This document shows positions 1 through 8,262 of a stretch of 18,468 bases of DNA, in pieces. The notes beneath the pieces are model-generated. The model saw only the letters and a list, made by a program, of their open reading frames with translations, had not been told where the DNA came from and ran no database searches. The translations under genes and the position numbers were made by a program. This DNA comes from Oxalobacteraceae bacterium (GTDB lineage Bacteria > Pseudomonadota > Gammaproteobacteria > Burkholderiales > Burkholderiaceae_D). Numbering within the stretch: position 1 is the first letter of the stretch; the number at the start of each line of letters is the position of its first letter. The stretch covers positions 102,109-120,576 of the forward strand of contig DPRS01000027.1 in NCBI GenBank assembly GCA_003537575.1, given 5' to 3'.

Positions 1-1136
1 GGCATGCGCCCGGCCACCGGGTGGATCGCATACTTCACCGTCACCCCCTTGTGCGTCAGCTTTTCCGTCAATTCTTTCAAGGCATGCTGGGCCCGGGCGA
101 CTGCCAAGCCATAGCCCGGCACGATGATCACGGTCTCGGCATTGCCCATCAGGAAAGACGCATCGTCCGCCGAGCCCGACTTCACCGGGCGCTGCTGTTG
201 CGCGCCGGCCGCCCCTGCTGCCGCCTGGCCGCCAAAGCCACCCAGCAACACGTTGAAGAACGAGCGGTTCATCGCCTTGCACATGATGTACGACAGAATC
301 GCGCCGCTTGACCCCACCAGCGAGCCGGCAATGATCAGCATCGGGTTGTTCAGCGAGAAACCGATGCCCGCTGCCGCCCAGCCCGAATAGCTGTTCAACA
401 TCGACACCACCACCGGCATGTCGGCCCCGCCGATCGGGATGATGATCAAGACGCCCAGCACAAAGGCAATCGCCGTCATCACCAGGAAAGGCATCCAGGC
501 CGGTTCCGTGCCGGGGGCGAAGCAGAAGGCCAGACCCAGGATCACCATGGCCAGCGCCAGCACCAGGTTGACAAGATGCTGGCCCGGGAAGTTGACCGGC
601 GCTCCCTGGAACAGGCGGAACTTGTACTTGCCGGCCAGCTTGCCGAAGGCAATCACCGACCCCGAAAAGGTGATGGCGCCCACCGCCGTGCCGATGAATA
701 ATTCCAGCCGGTTGCCCAGCGGGATCGCCACTTCCCGCGCCGTAATGCCAAACACCCAGGGCTCGGCCACCACGGCCACGGCAATGCACACCGCCGCCAG
801 GCCGATGAGCGAATGCATCGCCGCCACCAGTTCCGGCATCTTGGTCATCTCGACCCGCTTGGCGAGCGTGGCGCCAATGCCGCCGCCAGCCACCATGCCG
901 GCGAGCACCAGGCCAAAGCCCAGGTTGCCGCTGGCGGCATCGGCCTGCAGCCGGGCGATCAGCAGGATCGTCGTGACCGTGGCAATGGCCATGCCGCCCA
1001 TGCCGAAGGCATTACCGCGCCGGGCCGTGGCCGGATGCGAGAGACCTTTCAGGGCCTGGATGAAACACACCGAAGCAAAGAGGTAACTCATCGTCACCAG
1101 GTTCATGCTCACGAAGCTCATGTCAAACGGGCTCAT
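1..1136 (-). CDS. pntB: NAD(P) transhydrogenase subunit beta, C-terminus cut by the window edge
   Basis: This is the beta subunit of the proton-translocating NAD(P) transhydrogenase, which transfers hydride from NADH to NADP+ in the inner membrane, driven by proton influx. About 378 residues are visible, against roughly 460 in complete PntB. The protein starts MSPFDMSFVSMNLVTMSYLF and runs through a long series of Gly/Ala-rich membrane helices (domain II). It then enters the NADP(H)-binding domain III, where VPGYGLAVARAQ carries the GYGxxxA fingerprint and HPVAGRMP follows at the window edge. The start codon overlaps the stop of pntAB by four bases (ATGA at 1133-1136), so translational coupling is likely. 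The remainder of domain III lies outside the window. The identification is secure from domain order and the neighbouring subunits. Confidence 0.96.
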   Translation of the reverse strand, partial: MSPFDMSFVSMNLVTMSYLFASVCFIQALKGLSHPATARRGNAFGMGGMAIATVTTILLIARLQADAASGNLGFGLVLAGMVAGGGIGATLAKRVEMTKMPELVAAMHSLIGLAAVCIAVAVVAEPWVFGITAREVAIPLGNRLELFIGTAVGAITFSGSVIAFGKLAGKYKFRLFQGAPVNFPGQHLVNLVLALAMVILGLAFCFAPGTEPAWMPFLVMTAIAFVLGVLIIIPIGGADMPVVVSMLNSYSGWAAAGIGFSLNNPMLIIAGSLVGSSGAILSYIMCKAMNRSFFNVLLGGFGGQAAAGAAGAQQQRPVKSGSADDASFLMGNAETVIIVPGYGLAVARAQHALKELTEKLTHKGVTVKYAIHPVAGRM

Positions 1137-1480
1137 GCGCGGCCTCCTTCCTGGGCCAGGGCGGGTGCAGTCTTGCCGGCCGGGGCCGCCTTCGGTTCTT
1201 TCTTCTTGAACATTTCCAGCATGCGGCGGGTCACCAGGAAGCCGCCGAAGACATTCACGGCCGCCAGCGCCACGGCCAGCGTGCCCATGACTTGGCCGAG
1301 CCGCCCTTCGGTGAGGCCGGCGGCCAGCATGGCGCCGACCAGGATGATGGCGGAAATGGCATTGGTGACCGCCATCAGCGGCGTATGCAAGGCCGGCGTG
1401 ACGGTCCAGACCACGTGGTAGCCGACGTAGATGGCCAGCACGAAGATGATGAGGTTGATGATGGTGTGACTGACTTCCAT
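1133..1480 (-). CDS. pntAB: NAD(P) transhydrogenase subunit alpha part 2 (small membrane subunit)
   Basis: This 115-residue membrane protein is the separate C-terminal part of the alpha subunit, as in the three-gene Rhodospirillum-type transhydrogenase. It contributes three hydrophobic helices to the proton channel (domain II): roughly residues 7-27, 33-56 and 65-84. The helices are followed by a Lys/Ala/Pro-rich tail from about residue 90 that is probably cytoplasmic. The ATG at 1480 is preceded by GGAGA at a good distance, overlapping the end of pntAA. Its TGA overlaps the pntB start. In E. coli this segment is fused to PntA; the split form is usual in many proteobacteria, so it is not a broken gene. 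Confidence 0.95.
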   Translation of the reverse strand: MEVSHTIINLIIFVLAIYVGYHVVWTVTPALHTPLMAVTNAISAIILVGAMLAAGLTEGRLGQVMGTLAVALAAVNVFGGFLVTRRMLEMFKKKEPKAAPAGKTAPALAQEGGRA

Positions 1481-1492
1481 GGGATTCTCCGT

Positions 1493-2617
1493 TCAGGCTG
1501 CCTTGCGTAAGGATTGGCCGCCGCTGCACAGGAGCGTGGCGGCAATGATTTCATCGTCGGCGGGAATGGCAAGATTGCCTTCCTTGTCGATGATGAGCTT
1601 CAGGAAATCCAGCACGTTGCGGGCGTACAGGGCCGAGGCATCGGCCGCCACCAGGCAAGCCAGATTGGGCTCGCCGATGATATGCACACCGTGTTTGGTG
1701 ACGGTCATGCCAGGTACCGTCAGCGCACAGTTGCCGCCTTGTTCTGCTGCCATGTCGACGATCACCGAACCCGGCTTCATGGCTTTCACCGTGTCTTCGC
1801 CGATCAGCACCGGCGCCTTGCGGCCGGGGATGAGCGCCGTGGTGATGATGATGTCGGCTTGTCTGGCGCGCTCGTGCACCAGTTCGGCCTGGCGGGCCAT
1901 CCACGCCGCCGGCATGGGGCGGGCATAGCCGCCGACGCCCTGGGCGATTTCGCGCTCTTCCTCGGTGAGATAAGGCACGTCGAGGAACTTGGCGCCGAGC
2001 GACTCGACCTGTTCCTTGACGGGCGGACGCACGTCGGACGCTTCGATCACCGCCCCCAGGCGCTTGGCGGTGGCAATCGCCTGCAGGCCGGCCACACCGA
2101 CGCCCATGATCAGCACGCGTGCCGCCTTGACGGTGCCGGCGGCGGTCATCAGCATGGGCATGAAGCGCTGATAGGTATTGGCCGCCAGCATGACGGCCTT
2201 GTAGCCGGCAATATTGGCTTGCGAGGACAGCACGTCCATGGACTGGGCGCGGGTGATGCGCGGCGCCGCTTCCAGGGCGAAGGCGGTCAAGCCGGCGGCA
2301 GCCATGGCGGCGGTATTGTCGGCATCGAAGGGATTGAGCATGCCGATGATCACCGTACCGGGGCGGATGGCGCTGCGCTCTTCAGCAGAAGGCGCGCGGA
2401 CCTTGAGGACCAGCTCGGCGCCGAAGGCGTCAGCAGCCGTGCCAATGGCAGCGCCGGCGGCAAGGTAAGCGTCGTCGGTGATGCTGGCGGCGATGCCGGC
2501 GCCGGCCTGCACGACGACAGTGTGCCTGGCCGCGACCAGTTTCTTGACCGTTTCCGGGGTCGCCGCCACCCGGGTTTCTCCTGCCCGGGTTTCGGCCGGT
2601 ATGCCAATTCTCATCAT
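1493..2617 (-). CDS. pntAA: NAD(P) transhydrogenase subunit alpha part 1, NAD(H)-binding
   Basis: This soluble domain I subunit binds NAD(H) on the cytoplasmic face of transhydrogenase and belongs to the alanine dehydrogenase/PntAA family. The 374 residues show the family N-terminus (IGIPAETRAGETRVAATPE), the RAQSMDVLSSQANIAGYKAV signature near residues 123-142 and a Rossmann fold with GVGVAG at about 172-177. An acidic residue (D195) follows at the end of the second strand, as expected for NAD binding. Two ATGs are adjacent (2617 and 2614). The GGGAG element lies so close that the second, giving MRIGIP, is at least as likely a start. The stop is 12 bases before pntAB, making a tight three-gene operon. 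No terminator is visible between this gene and the cyclase upstream, only 47 bases away. Confidence 0.95.
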   Translation of the reverse strand: MMRIGIPAETRAGETRVAATPETVKKLVAARHTVVVQAGAGIAASITDDAYLAAGAAIGTAADAFGAELVLKVRAPSAEERSAIRPGTVIIGMLNPFDADNTAAMAAAGLTAFALEAAPRITRAQSMDVLSSQANIAGYKAVMLAANTYQRFMPMLMTAAGTVKAARVLIMGVGVAGLQAIATAKRLGAVIEASDVRPPVKEQVESLGAKFLDVPYLTEEEREIAQGVGGYARPMPAAWMARQAELVHERARQADIIITTALIPGRKAPVLIGEDTVKAMKPGSVIVDMAAEQGGNCALTVPGMTVTKHGVHIIGEPNLACLVAADASALYARNVLDFLKLIIDKEGNLAIPADDEIIAATLLCSGGQSLRKAA

Positions 2618-2664
2618 TCTCCCTTTTTCATAAAAGTGCCTGCTTCATGTAATGCAGATCCGGT

Positions 2665-3837
2665 TCAAGCAAAATTGAGTACATGTCCAGCATGCATTTC
2701 GACTCGGTTCTTGCCGCCGTTTTTTGCCTGATACAGTGCCTGGTCAGCTCGCCTGACAAAGGCATCGAGTTCGAGGTGTTCACGCTGCTGCATGGTTGCA
2801 GTGCCAATGCTGACTGTGTATTTCGGCTGGCCCGGCATGGGAGCTTCTTCCAGAAGCCGGCATATTCTTCTGGCGACGCGATAAGCATCGGCCGAGGGGG
2901 TGTTTGGCAACAGGATGGAAAACTCTTCCCCGCCATATCGCCCGAAAATATCCTGGGCACGCAAGACCCGATTCACCTTTTGCACAAAATCGATGAGCAC
3001 CTGGTCGCCGGCTTGATGCCCATATCGATCATTGATCTGCTTGAAGTTATCGAAATCAACCATCAGCAGCGACAGGGGTTCCCCCGATCTGCGGGCACGG
3101 AAGATTTCCTTGCTGACCAATTCAAAATAAGCACCGCGCGTAAAAGTGCCAGTCAATCCATCCCGTGATGCGATACGTTCGAGATTCAGTTGCAAGCGTC
3201 GATTTACCATCAGCATGAAACCCAGACTCAAGGCGATGCTTGCCACTGAAAATGCCGCTGGATAAAATTGCTGAAATACGGGCGTGATGATCTCCGCAAA
3301 TGCTTCATTTTGAAAAATTATTCCTGAGATGCATCGGAGGAATGAGACCAAGGCCATCAACAAGAATAATGACTTGGTAAAAGATTCCATGATGTCTTGC
3401 TGTTGCATCCTTTGAATCACCACTGCGCAGGCCATCAACACCGCCATGTTGACCGCACTTACCGCAATGACATAAAAACGGTAATTCTCGGGAGTGAAGG
3501 TTATCCAGATCAACAAAAACGCCATTGCCACCAGTGCTGTTGCAAGCAGTCGATGACGCTCTTCATTTCCTGCGAAACGATTGATGCTGACATACATCAG
3601 CATCATGCCGATCATCCCCAGAATGTCGGCCAGAAAGCTGGATAACAGTACCGGCAGGCTATTTTCGAGCGCAAACAGGCATGCCGCTACCACCATGGCC
3701 ATGCAAGCCCAGCCCCAGTGGTTTAAACCTTTGATATCGTTCGGAAAACTACGGCGCAAAGTAAAAAAGATGAGCGCGCACAGCAATCCGAGAATAGCGG
3801 AAACGACAAGAAATGAACGTGGATCTAATCCTGGCAT
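2665..3837 (-). CDS. membrane-bound diguanylate cyclase (GGDEF protein)
   Basis: This 390-residue protein is predicted to make cyclic di-GMP from two GTP at the inner membrane. Residues 1 to about 215 hold six or seven hydrophobic segments with no recognised sensor motif. The GGDEF domain begins near RDGLTG (225-230). The metal-binding Asp lies in DFDNFKQIND (about 261-270). The catalytic loop is GGEEF at 302-306, so the site should be active. An RxxD inhibitory site (RAQD, 293-296) sits five residues before GGEEF, predicting product feedback inhibition. There is no EAL domain. The ATG at 3837 has AAGG about ten bases upstream. It precedes the pnt operon on the same strand by only 47 bases, so read-through is possible, but no functional link is known. 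Confidence 0.92.
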   Translation of the reverse strand: MPGLDPRSFLVVSAILGLLCALIFFTLRRSFPNDIKGLNHWGWACMAMVVAACLFALENSLPVLLSSFLADILGMIGMMLMYVSINRFAGNEERHRLLATALVAMAFLLIWITFTPENYRFYVIAVSAVNMAVLMACAVVIQRMQQQDIMESFTKSLFLLMALVSFLRCISGIIFQNEAFAEIITPVFQQFYPAAFSVASIALSLGFMLMVNRRLQLNLERIASRDGLTGTFTRGAYFELVSKEIFRARRSGEPLSLLMVDFDNFKQINDRYGHQAGDQVLIDFVQKVNRVLRAQDIFGRYGGEEFSILLPNTPSADAYRVARRICRLLEEAPMPGQPKYTVSIGTATMQQREHLELDAFVRRADQALYQAKNGGKNRVEMHAGHVLNFA

Positions 3838-3873
3838 GATGCTGAAACCTTGACGTGATGTGTTCTCTTTAAA

Positions 3874-3916
3874 AAGCCATCAATGCTGGCTAATTAATTA
3901 GCAGGAAAAATGGCTT
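3874..3916 (-). repeat. nested inverted repeat upstream of the cyclase gene
   Basis: A perfect 14-bp palindrome, GCTAATTAATTAGC at 3889-3902, is enclosed by a second perfect inverted repeat, AAGCCAT (3874-3880) and ATGGCTT (3910-3916). It lies 37 bases before the cyclase start codon. It could be an operator for the cyclase gene or part of a transcription end for phaB. The sequence cannot decide between these. Orientation is nominal because the structure is symmetrical. Confidence 0.45.
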
Positions 3917-3921
3917 GATCA

Positions 3922-3961
3922 GGCAAGGAAAAAGAAAACAAGCGAATGCTTTTCCCTTGCC
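3922..3961 (-). terminator. terminator-like hairpin downstream of phaB
   Basis: GGCAAGGAAAA (3922-3932) pairs with TTTTCCCTTGCC (3950-3961) with one bulge, and an inner AAGC/GCTT stem lies in the loop. It begins eight bases after the phaB stop. Read on the minus strand the second arm carries a T-run before the closing GC-rich part, so this is an imperfect intrinsic terminator rather than a textbook one. Confidence 0.5.
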
Positions 3962-3969
3962 AGGAACCA

Positions 3970-4710
3970 TTACTGCATGTGCTGGCCGCCGTTGATGGCG
4001 ATATTGGCGCCGGTCAGGAACGCTGCTTCATCCGATGACAGGTAAGCCACCAGTCCGGCGATTTCTTCCGGCTTGCCCAGGCGCCCCATCGGGATTTGCG
4101 GAATGATCTTGGTGTCGAGGACCTCCTGCGGGATCGCCATCACCATCTTGGTGCCGATATAGCCCGGCGAAATGGTATTGACGGTGACGCCCTTCTTCGC
4201 CACTTCCAGCGCCAGTGCCTTGGTGAAGCCATGCATGCCGGCCTTGGCGGCGGAGTAGTTGGTCTGGCCGAATGCGCCTTTCTGGCCATTGACCGAGGAG
4301 ATGTTGACGATGCGGCCCCAGCCGCGCTCGACCATGCCGTCGCAGACCGGCTTGGTCATGTTGAAGACGGAATCGAGATTGGTACGGATGACGGCATCCC
4401 AGTCGACCTTGCCCATCTTCTTGAAGGTCGTGTCGCGGGTGATGCCGGCATTGTTGACCAGCACGTCGATGGGTCCCAGGTTCTTGGTGATCCAGCTCAC
4501 GCATTCCTGCGCCGAATCGTAATCGGCCACATCGCAGGGAAGTGCCTGGAACTTGTATCCCTGGCGCTCCATTTCCGCCAGCCATTGCGATGCCTTGTTA
4601 TTTTGTGGCGAGTGGGTGGTGATGACCGCGTGTCCCTGTGCCGCCAGCTTGATGCAGATCGCCTCACCCAGTCCACCCATGCCGCCTGTTACCAATGCAA
4701 TTCGTTTCAT
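3970..4710 (-). CDS. phaB: acetoacetyl-CoA reductase (NADPH), PHB biosynthesis
   Basis: This short-chain dehydrogenase is predicted to reduce acetoacetyl-CoA to (R)-3-hydroxybutyryl-CoA with NADPH, the second step of polyhydroxybutyrate synthesis. Its 246 residues match PhaB length. The cofactor motif TGGMGGLG lies at 8-15, NNAG at 86-89 and the catalytic Ser-Tyr-Lys at about S139, Y152 and K156 (ISSVNGQKGAFGQTNYSAAK). The PhaB-like segment GKVDWDAVIRTNLDSVFNMT is also present. The ATG at 4710 is preceded by GGGAG at a normal distance. An upstream in-frame TTG (4725) would place that ribosome site inside the gene and is rejected. It stands alone, without phaC or phaA in view. FabG is the alternative call, but the PhaB-specific segments make this assignment strong. 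Confidence 0.92.
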   Translation of the reverse strand: MKRIALVTGGMGGLGEAICIKLAAQGHAVITTHSPQNNKASQWLAEMERQGYKFQALPCDVADYDSAQECVSWITKNLGPIDVLVNNAGITRDTTFKKMGKVDWDAVIRTNLDSVFNMTKPVCDGMVERGWGRIVNISSVNGQKGAFGQTNYSAAKAGMHGFTKALALEVAKKGVTVNTISPGYIGTKMVMAIPQEVLDTKIIPQIPMGRLGKPEEIAGLVAYLSSDEAAFLTGANIAINGGQHMQ

Positions 4711-5110
4711 GTTTTTTGCTCCCAAGTTCTCTGTTTTTCGTATTCACTAGACACTGCACTGACCAGCCACTCAGGCTGAACAGGCATTTTTTCTGCCTGA
4801 AGCAATTCATCTTTGAGATTAGAAAGATGTCTGCCGAGTCATGCGCTTATCACCGCATGCCAGGAGTGCAAAGTATCTAGAAAGCAAAAGAGAAGAGATA
4901 GCGGGGAACGGGCTTACTTTTGTAGGAGAAAACAAGGGATTTCAAATAAGGATTTTCCTACTGAGTCATGAAATGACTGGATCAATGGAGATGATTGATT
5001 TTTCTCAAATTTATACTTCATTTATTCAGGCATAGGAGCTAGGCCGGCACGGGCGTCAGAAAAGCGCTCGGACTCGGACGGCGATTGACGCCGCGCCCCT
5101 TACCTCACGC
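4711..5110. other. intergenic region between divergent phaB and the exported-protein gene
   Basis: No convincing gene is seen here. Short open frames such as 4841-5035 lack a ribosome-binding site and have no recognisable product. The stretch should hold the phaB promoter (minus strand) and that of the gene at 5111 (plus), but no clear -35/-10 pair stands out. Two inverted repeats are visible: CAGGCA/TGCCTG at 4781-4799 with a 7-base loop, and GGCGTCA/TGACGCC at 5052-5092. Confidence 0.5.
5052..5092. repeat. inverted repeat upstream of the exported-protein gene
   Basis: GGCGTCA (5052-5058) is repeated in inverted form as TGACGCC (5086-5092) with a 27-base loop, ending 18 bases before the start at 5111. 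It may be a leader hairpin or a protein-binding site. No function can be assigned. Confidence 0.3.
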
Positions 5111-5770
5111 ATGGAGCGCCCATCCGTCATAATGAGCATATTGAACACAGCTGTTTTCGACATGCAAACTCCACATCGCCATTCTCCTCATCGACATTCA
5201 TCGGCCTGGCAGCTGCATCTGCTTCTGTTACTGGGCCTGGCCATCGCCGGCGCAAGCCTGGCGGCGCCAGCCGAACCGGCCAAGGGCGCCTCGCCCGGAC
5301 ATCTGCGCCTCATTAACGATCTCGACCGGCCGCAGGACGGCTACTGCATCGACATCCTCGGTTCAGGCAATTACATCCGCTTCGATTTGCCGATGACCGC
5401 GCACAATTGCAAGCCCGGACTCTATGCGGATGAAGCGGTGGTGATCGATGGTCAGCGCATCCGCTTTCCCGCTTACGGCGCCTGCGCCACCGTGGCCGGG
5501 CTGAATTCGCGCGCCCTGCCCGGCGCCGCCATCGTGGCGCGCGAATGCGACGAGAAATCACCCTTCATGGAAGCGAACAAGCTGCAGCGCTTCACCTTCC
5601 ACAAGGATGGCCGCGTGGAACTGGCTGGTGCCAACCTGTGCCTGACGGCTGGCGCCGAATCCGATTCCACTTTTGAAAAGACCCATCGCTGGCGCACGCT
5701 GTTCGTCGAACGCTGCGAAAAGGCCGAGCCGGCGCGTTCGCGCTGGCGCTTCGTGGTGCCTAAAGAATAA
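5111..5770 (+). CDS. exported protein of unknown function, beta-trefoil-like
   Basis: This predicted periplasmic or secreted protein was not recognised by name. The longest reading is 219 residues from 5111. In-frame ATGs at 5132 and 5162 are alternatives and none has a strong ribosome site. The 5162 start (MQTPHRH) gives the most normal export signal: a His/Arg-rich n-region, the hydrophobic core LHLLLLLGLAIAGASLA and cleavage near AAPA. The mature part has repeated Cys-containing units, including DGYCIDILGSGNYIRFD and LQRFTFHKDGRVELAGANLC with LTAGAE following. The second looks like the QxW and CL elements of ricin-type lectin repeats. Six or more cysteines suggest disulphides. A carbohydrate-binding or enzyme-inhibitor role is inference only. 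It is convergent with katG and has no obvious operon partner. Confidence 0.75.
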   Translation: MERPSVIMSILNTAVFDMQTPHRHSPHRHSSAWQLHLLLLLGLAIAGASLAAPAEPAKGASPGHLRLINDLDRPQDGYCIDILGSGNYIRFDLPMTAHNCKPGLYADEAVVIDGQRIRFPAYGACATVAGLNSRALPGAAIVARECDEKSPFMEANKLQRFTFHKDGRVELAGANLCLTAGAESDSTFEKTHRWRTLFVERCEKAEPARSRWRFVVPKE

Positions 5771-5846
5771 ACGTAAAACAGCCCGTTTGCCCCAATTCGA
5801 GAGGGAAAACGAGCCTGATTGCGAGTGCCTCACTACGCCGCCTCCC

Positions 5847-5873
5847 CCCACGCGGCCTGTCTGTCTGCGTGGG
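5847..5873. repeat. hairpin between convergent genes
   Basis: CCCACGC (5847-5853) and GCGTGGG (5867-5873) form a perfect 7-bp stem with a 13-base loop containing TGTCTGTCTG. It sits 15 bases beyond the katG stop, between the convergent exported-protein gene and katG. There is no T-run on either side, so it is only a possible transcription end for both genes. Confidence 0.4.
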
Positions 5874-5888
5874 AAAATAGCATCAGCG

Positions 5889-8072
5889 CTATGCCTGCAG
5901 ATCGAAACGATCCGCGTTCATGACCTTGGTCCAGGCAGCGACGAAATCCTGCACAAACTTTTTCTTGTTATCGTTCTGCGCATAGACCTCGGCATAGGCG
6001 CGAAGGACCGAGTTCGAGCCGAACACCAGGTCGACCCTTGTCGCCGTCCATTTCAGCGCGCCCGTCTTGCGCTCGCGGATCTCGTAGAGATTCCTGCCGG
6101 CCGGTTTCCATGTGTACGCCATGTCAGTCAGGTTGACGAAAAAGTCATTCGTCAGCATGCCGGGCCGCTCGGTGAAGACCCCATGCTGGCTGCCGCCATG
6201 ATTGACGCCGAGCACGCGCAAGCCTCCGACCAGCACGGTCATCTCGCTGGCCGTCAAGCGCATCAACTGCGCACGGTCAAGCAGCAACTCTTCGGGCGTG
6301 ACCACATAGTCTTTTCTTAACCAGTTGCGAAAGCCATCTGCCAGCGGCTCGAGCACCTCGAAGGATTCGACGTCGGTCATTTCCTGGGTCGCATCGCCGC
6401 GGCCCGGCGCAAACGGCACGCGCACCTCGACATCGGCGGCGGCGGCAGCCTGCTCGATCCCGACGTTGCCAGCCAGGACAATCGCATCGGCGACACTGAT
6501 GCCTGCCTCAGCCGCGATCTTTTCCAGCACTCCCAACACCCTGGACAGGCGGGCCGGTTCATTGCCTTCCCAATCCTTCTGCGGAGCCAGGCGAATGCGC
6601 GCGCCATTGGCGCCGCCGCGCTTGTCCGAACCGCGGAAGGTGCGGGCGCTATCCCAGGCCGTTGCCACCATGTCGGCAATGGAAAGGCCGCTGGCGGCAA
6701 TTTTTGCTTTCACCGCTGCCACGTCGTAATCCTTGCGGCCGGCAGGCACGGGATCTTGCCAGATCAAGTCTTCCTGCGGCACATCCGGGCCGATGTAGCG
6801 GGATTTCGGGCCCATGTCGCGATGCGTCAGCTTGAACCAGGCGCGGGCAAAGGTTTCAGAAAAATAAGCCGGGTCCTTGTAGAAGCGCTCGGCGATCTTG
6901 CGGTATTCCGGATCGAAGCGCAGCGCCATGTCGGCATCGGTCATGATCGGCTTGCGGCGGATCGTCGGATCCTCGACATCGACCGGCATGTCAGCTTCCT
7001 CGATGTGCACCGGCTCCCACTGCCAGGCGCCGGCCGGCGACTTCTGCACCCACCAGTCGTGCTTGAAGAGCATCTCGAAATAACCGTTGTCCCACTTCGT
7101 CGGATGGGTGGTCCAGGCGCCTTCAATGCCGCTGGTCACGGTATCGCGGCCCACGCCCCGGCCGGCATGATTTATCCAGCCCAGTCCTTGCTCCTCAAGG
7201 TCCGCGCCTTCAGGGGCCGGGCCGAGATTGGCGGCGCTGCCATTGCCATGGGTCTTGCCCACGGTGTGGCCGCCGGCGGTCAGGGCAACGGTTTCTTCAT
7301 CGTTCATCGCCATGCGGGCAAACGTCACGCGCATGTCGCGGGCAGTCTTCAGCGGGTCGGGCTTGCCATCCACGCCTTCCGGATTGACATAAATGAGGCC
7401 CATCATTACCGCAGCCAGTGGATTTTCCAGGTCGCGCTCGCCAGAATAGCGACTGCCTTCGCCGCCGCTGGGGGCGAGCCATTCCTTTTCCGCCCCCCAG
7501 TAAATATCCTTTTCCGGCTGCCAGATGTCTTCTCGGCCGAACGCGAACCCGAAGGTCTTCAAGCCCATCGACTCGTACGCCATGTTACCCGCGAGGATCA
7601 TCAGATCGGCCCAGCTGAGCTTGTTGCCGTATTTTTTCTTGATTGGCCACAACAGGCGACGTGCCTTGTCCAGGTTGCCATTGTCGGGCCAGGAATTGAG
7701 CGGAGCGAAACGCTGATTGCCGGTGCCGGCGCCGCCGCGGCCATCGGCAATGCGGTAGGTGCCCGCCGAGTGCCAGGCCATGCGGATCATCAGGCCGCCA
7801 TAATGGCCCCAGTCCGCCGGCCACCAGTCCTGGCTATCGGTCATCAATGCCTTGATATCCTTTTTCAGGGCGTCGATATCGAGCTTCTTGACCTCTTCGC
7901 GATAGTTGAAGTCGACCCCCATCGGATTGGTCTTGCTGTCGTGCTGGTGCAGGATGTCGAGATTAAGGCTGTTGGGCCACCAATTCGTGTTGGACTTACT
8001 AGCCGAGCTTGCGCCGCCGTGCATGACAGGGCATTTTGCGCCGGAATTTACTTGATCCTTATGGGCAGACAT
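5889..8072 (-). CDS. katG: catalase-peroxidase
   Basis: KatG is a haem enzyme that breaks down hydrogen peroxide by both catalase and peroxidase reactions. The 727-residue protein has the family length and both peroxidase domains. The distal site is visible at R97, W100 and H101 (MIRMAWHSAGTYRIADGRGG). The Met-Tyr-Trp cross-link residues are W100, Y228 (GLIYVNPEG) and M254 (FARMAMNDEE). The proximal haem ligand is H269 in ALTAGGHTVGKTHG. All key residues are intact. The ATG at 8072 is preceded by GGGAGGAAAA. A 190-base gap with a dyad at 8112-8143 separates it from the LysR-type gene upstream on the same strand. Peroxide regulation is expected, but a four-part OxyR site could not be found. 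Confidence 0.97.
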   Translation of the reverse strand: MSAHKDQVNSGAKCPVMHGGASSASKSNTNWWPNSLNLDILHQHDSKTNPMGVDFNYREEVKKLDIDALKKDIKALMTDSQDWWPADWGHYGGLMIRMAWHSAGTYRIADGRGGAGTGNQRFAPLNSWPDNGNLDKARRLLWPIKKKYGNKLSWADLMILAGNMAYESMGLKTFGFAFGREDIWQPEKDIYWGAEKEWLAPSGGEGSRYSGERDLENPLAAVMMGLIYVNPEGVDGKPDPLKTARDMRVTFARMAMNDEETVALTAGGHTVGKTHGNGSAANLGPAPEGADLEEQGLGWINHAGRGVGRDTVTSGIEGAWTTHPTKWDNGYFEMLFKHDWWVQKSPAGAWQWEPVHIEEADMPVDVEDPTIRRKPIMTDADMALRFDPEYRKIAERFYKDPAYFSETFARAWFKLTHRDMGPKSRYIGPDVPQEDLIWQDPVPAGRKDYDVAAVKAKIAASGLSIADMVATAWDSARTFRGSDKRGGANGARIRLAPQKDWEGNEPARLSRVLGVLEKIAAEAGISVADAIVLAGNVGIEQAAAAADVEVRVPFAPGRGDATQEMTDVESFEVLEPLADGFRNWLRKDYVVTPEELLLDRAQLMRLTASEMTVLVGGLRVLGVNHGGSQHGVFTERPGMLTNDFFVNLTDMAYTWKPAGRNLYEIRERKTGALKWTATRVDLVFGSNSVLRAYAEVYAQNDNKKKFVQDFVAAWTKVMNADRFDLQA

Positions 8073-8111
8073 TTTTCCTCCCGAAGTGAGCTGGTGAACG
8101 AAAGTACCTAG

Positions 8112-8143
8112 CTATCTTAGGAAAAATCTTTCCTCATGGATAG
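8112..8143 (-). promoter_or_regulatory. nested dyad in the katG upstream region, possible operator
   Basis: AGGAAA (8119-8124) and TTTCCT (8129-8134) form a perfect dyad with a 4-base centre. It is enclosed by CTATC (8112-8116) and GATAG (8139-8143). It lies 40-71 bases before the katG start codon. CTAT and ATAG are the half-site words of OxyR operators, but the spacing differs from the ATAG-N7-CTAT pattern. The stretch just upstream (about 8144-8175) is AT-rich and could hold the promoter. Confidence 0.4.
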
Positions 8144-8262
8144 TTAATTTAATTTATGGTTCTTATAGTTGTTCGAGTGCTCATGATGACCTGCAAAGAG
8201 CGCGGACTTTTCTTTTTCTTCAACGGTGCTGCAAATCCTTGATTAAGGTTAAGGGGAATTGC

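Noticed and set aside
3970..4725. TTG start at 4725 for phaB
   Set aside because: The ATG at 4710 has GGGAG at good distance and gives the standard 246-residue length; the longer form would bury that site.
4841..5035. Small plus-strand open frame of 64 codons
   Set aside because: It has no ribosome site, no recognisable product and unremarkable composition.
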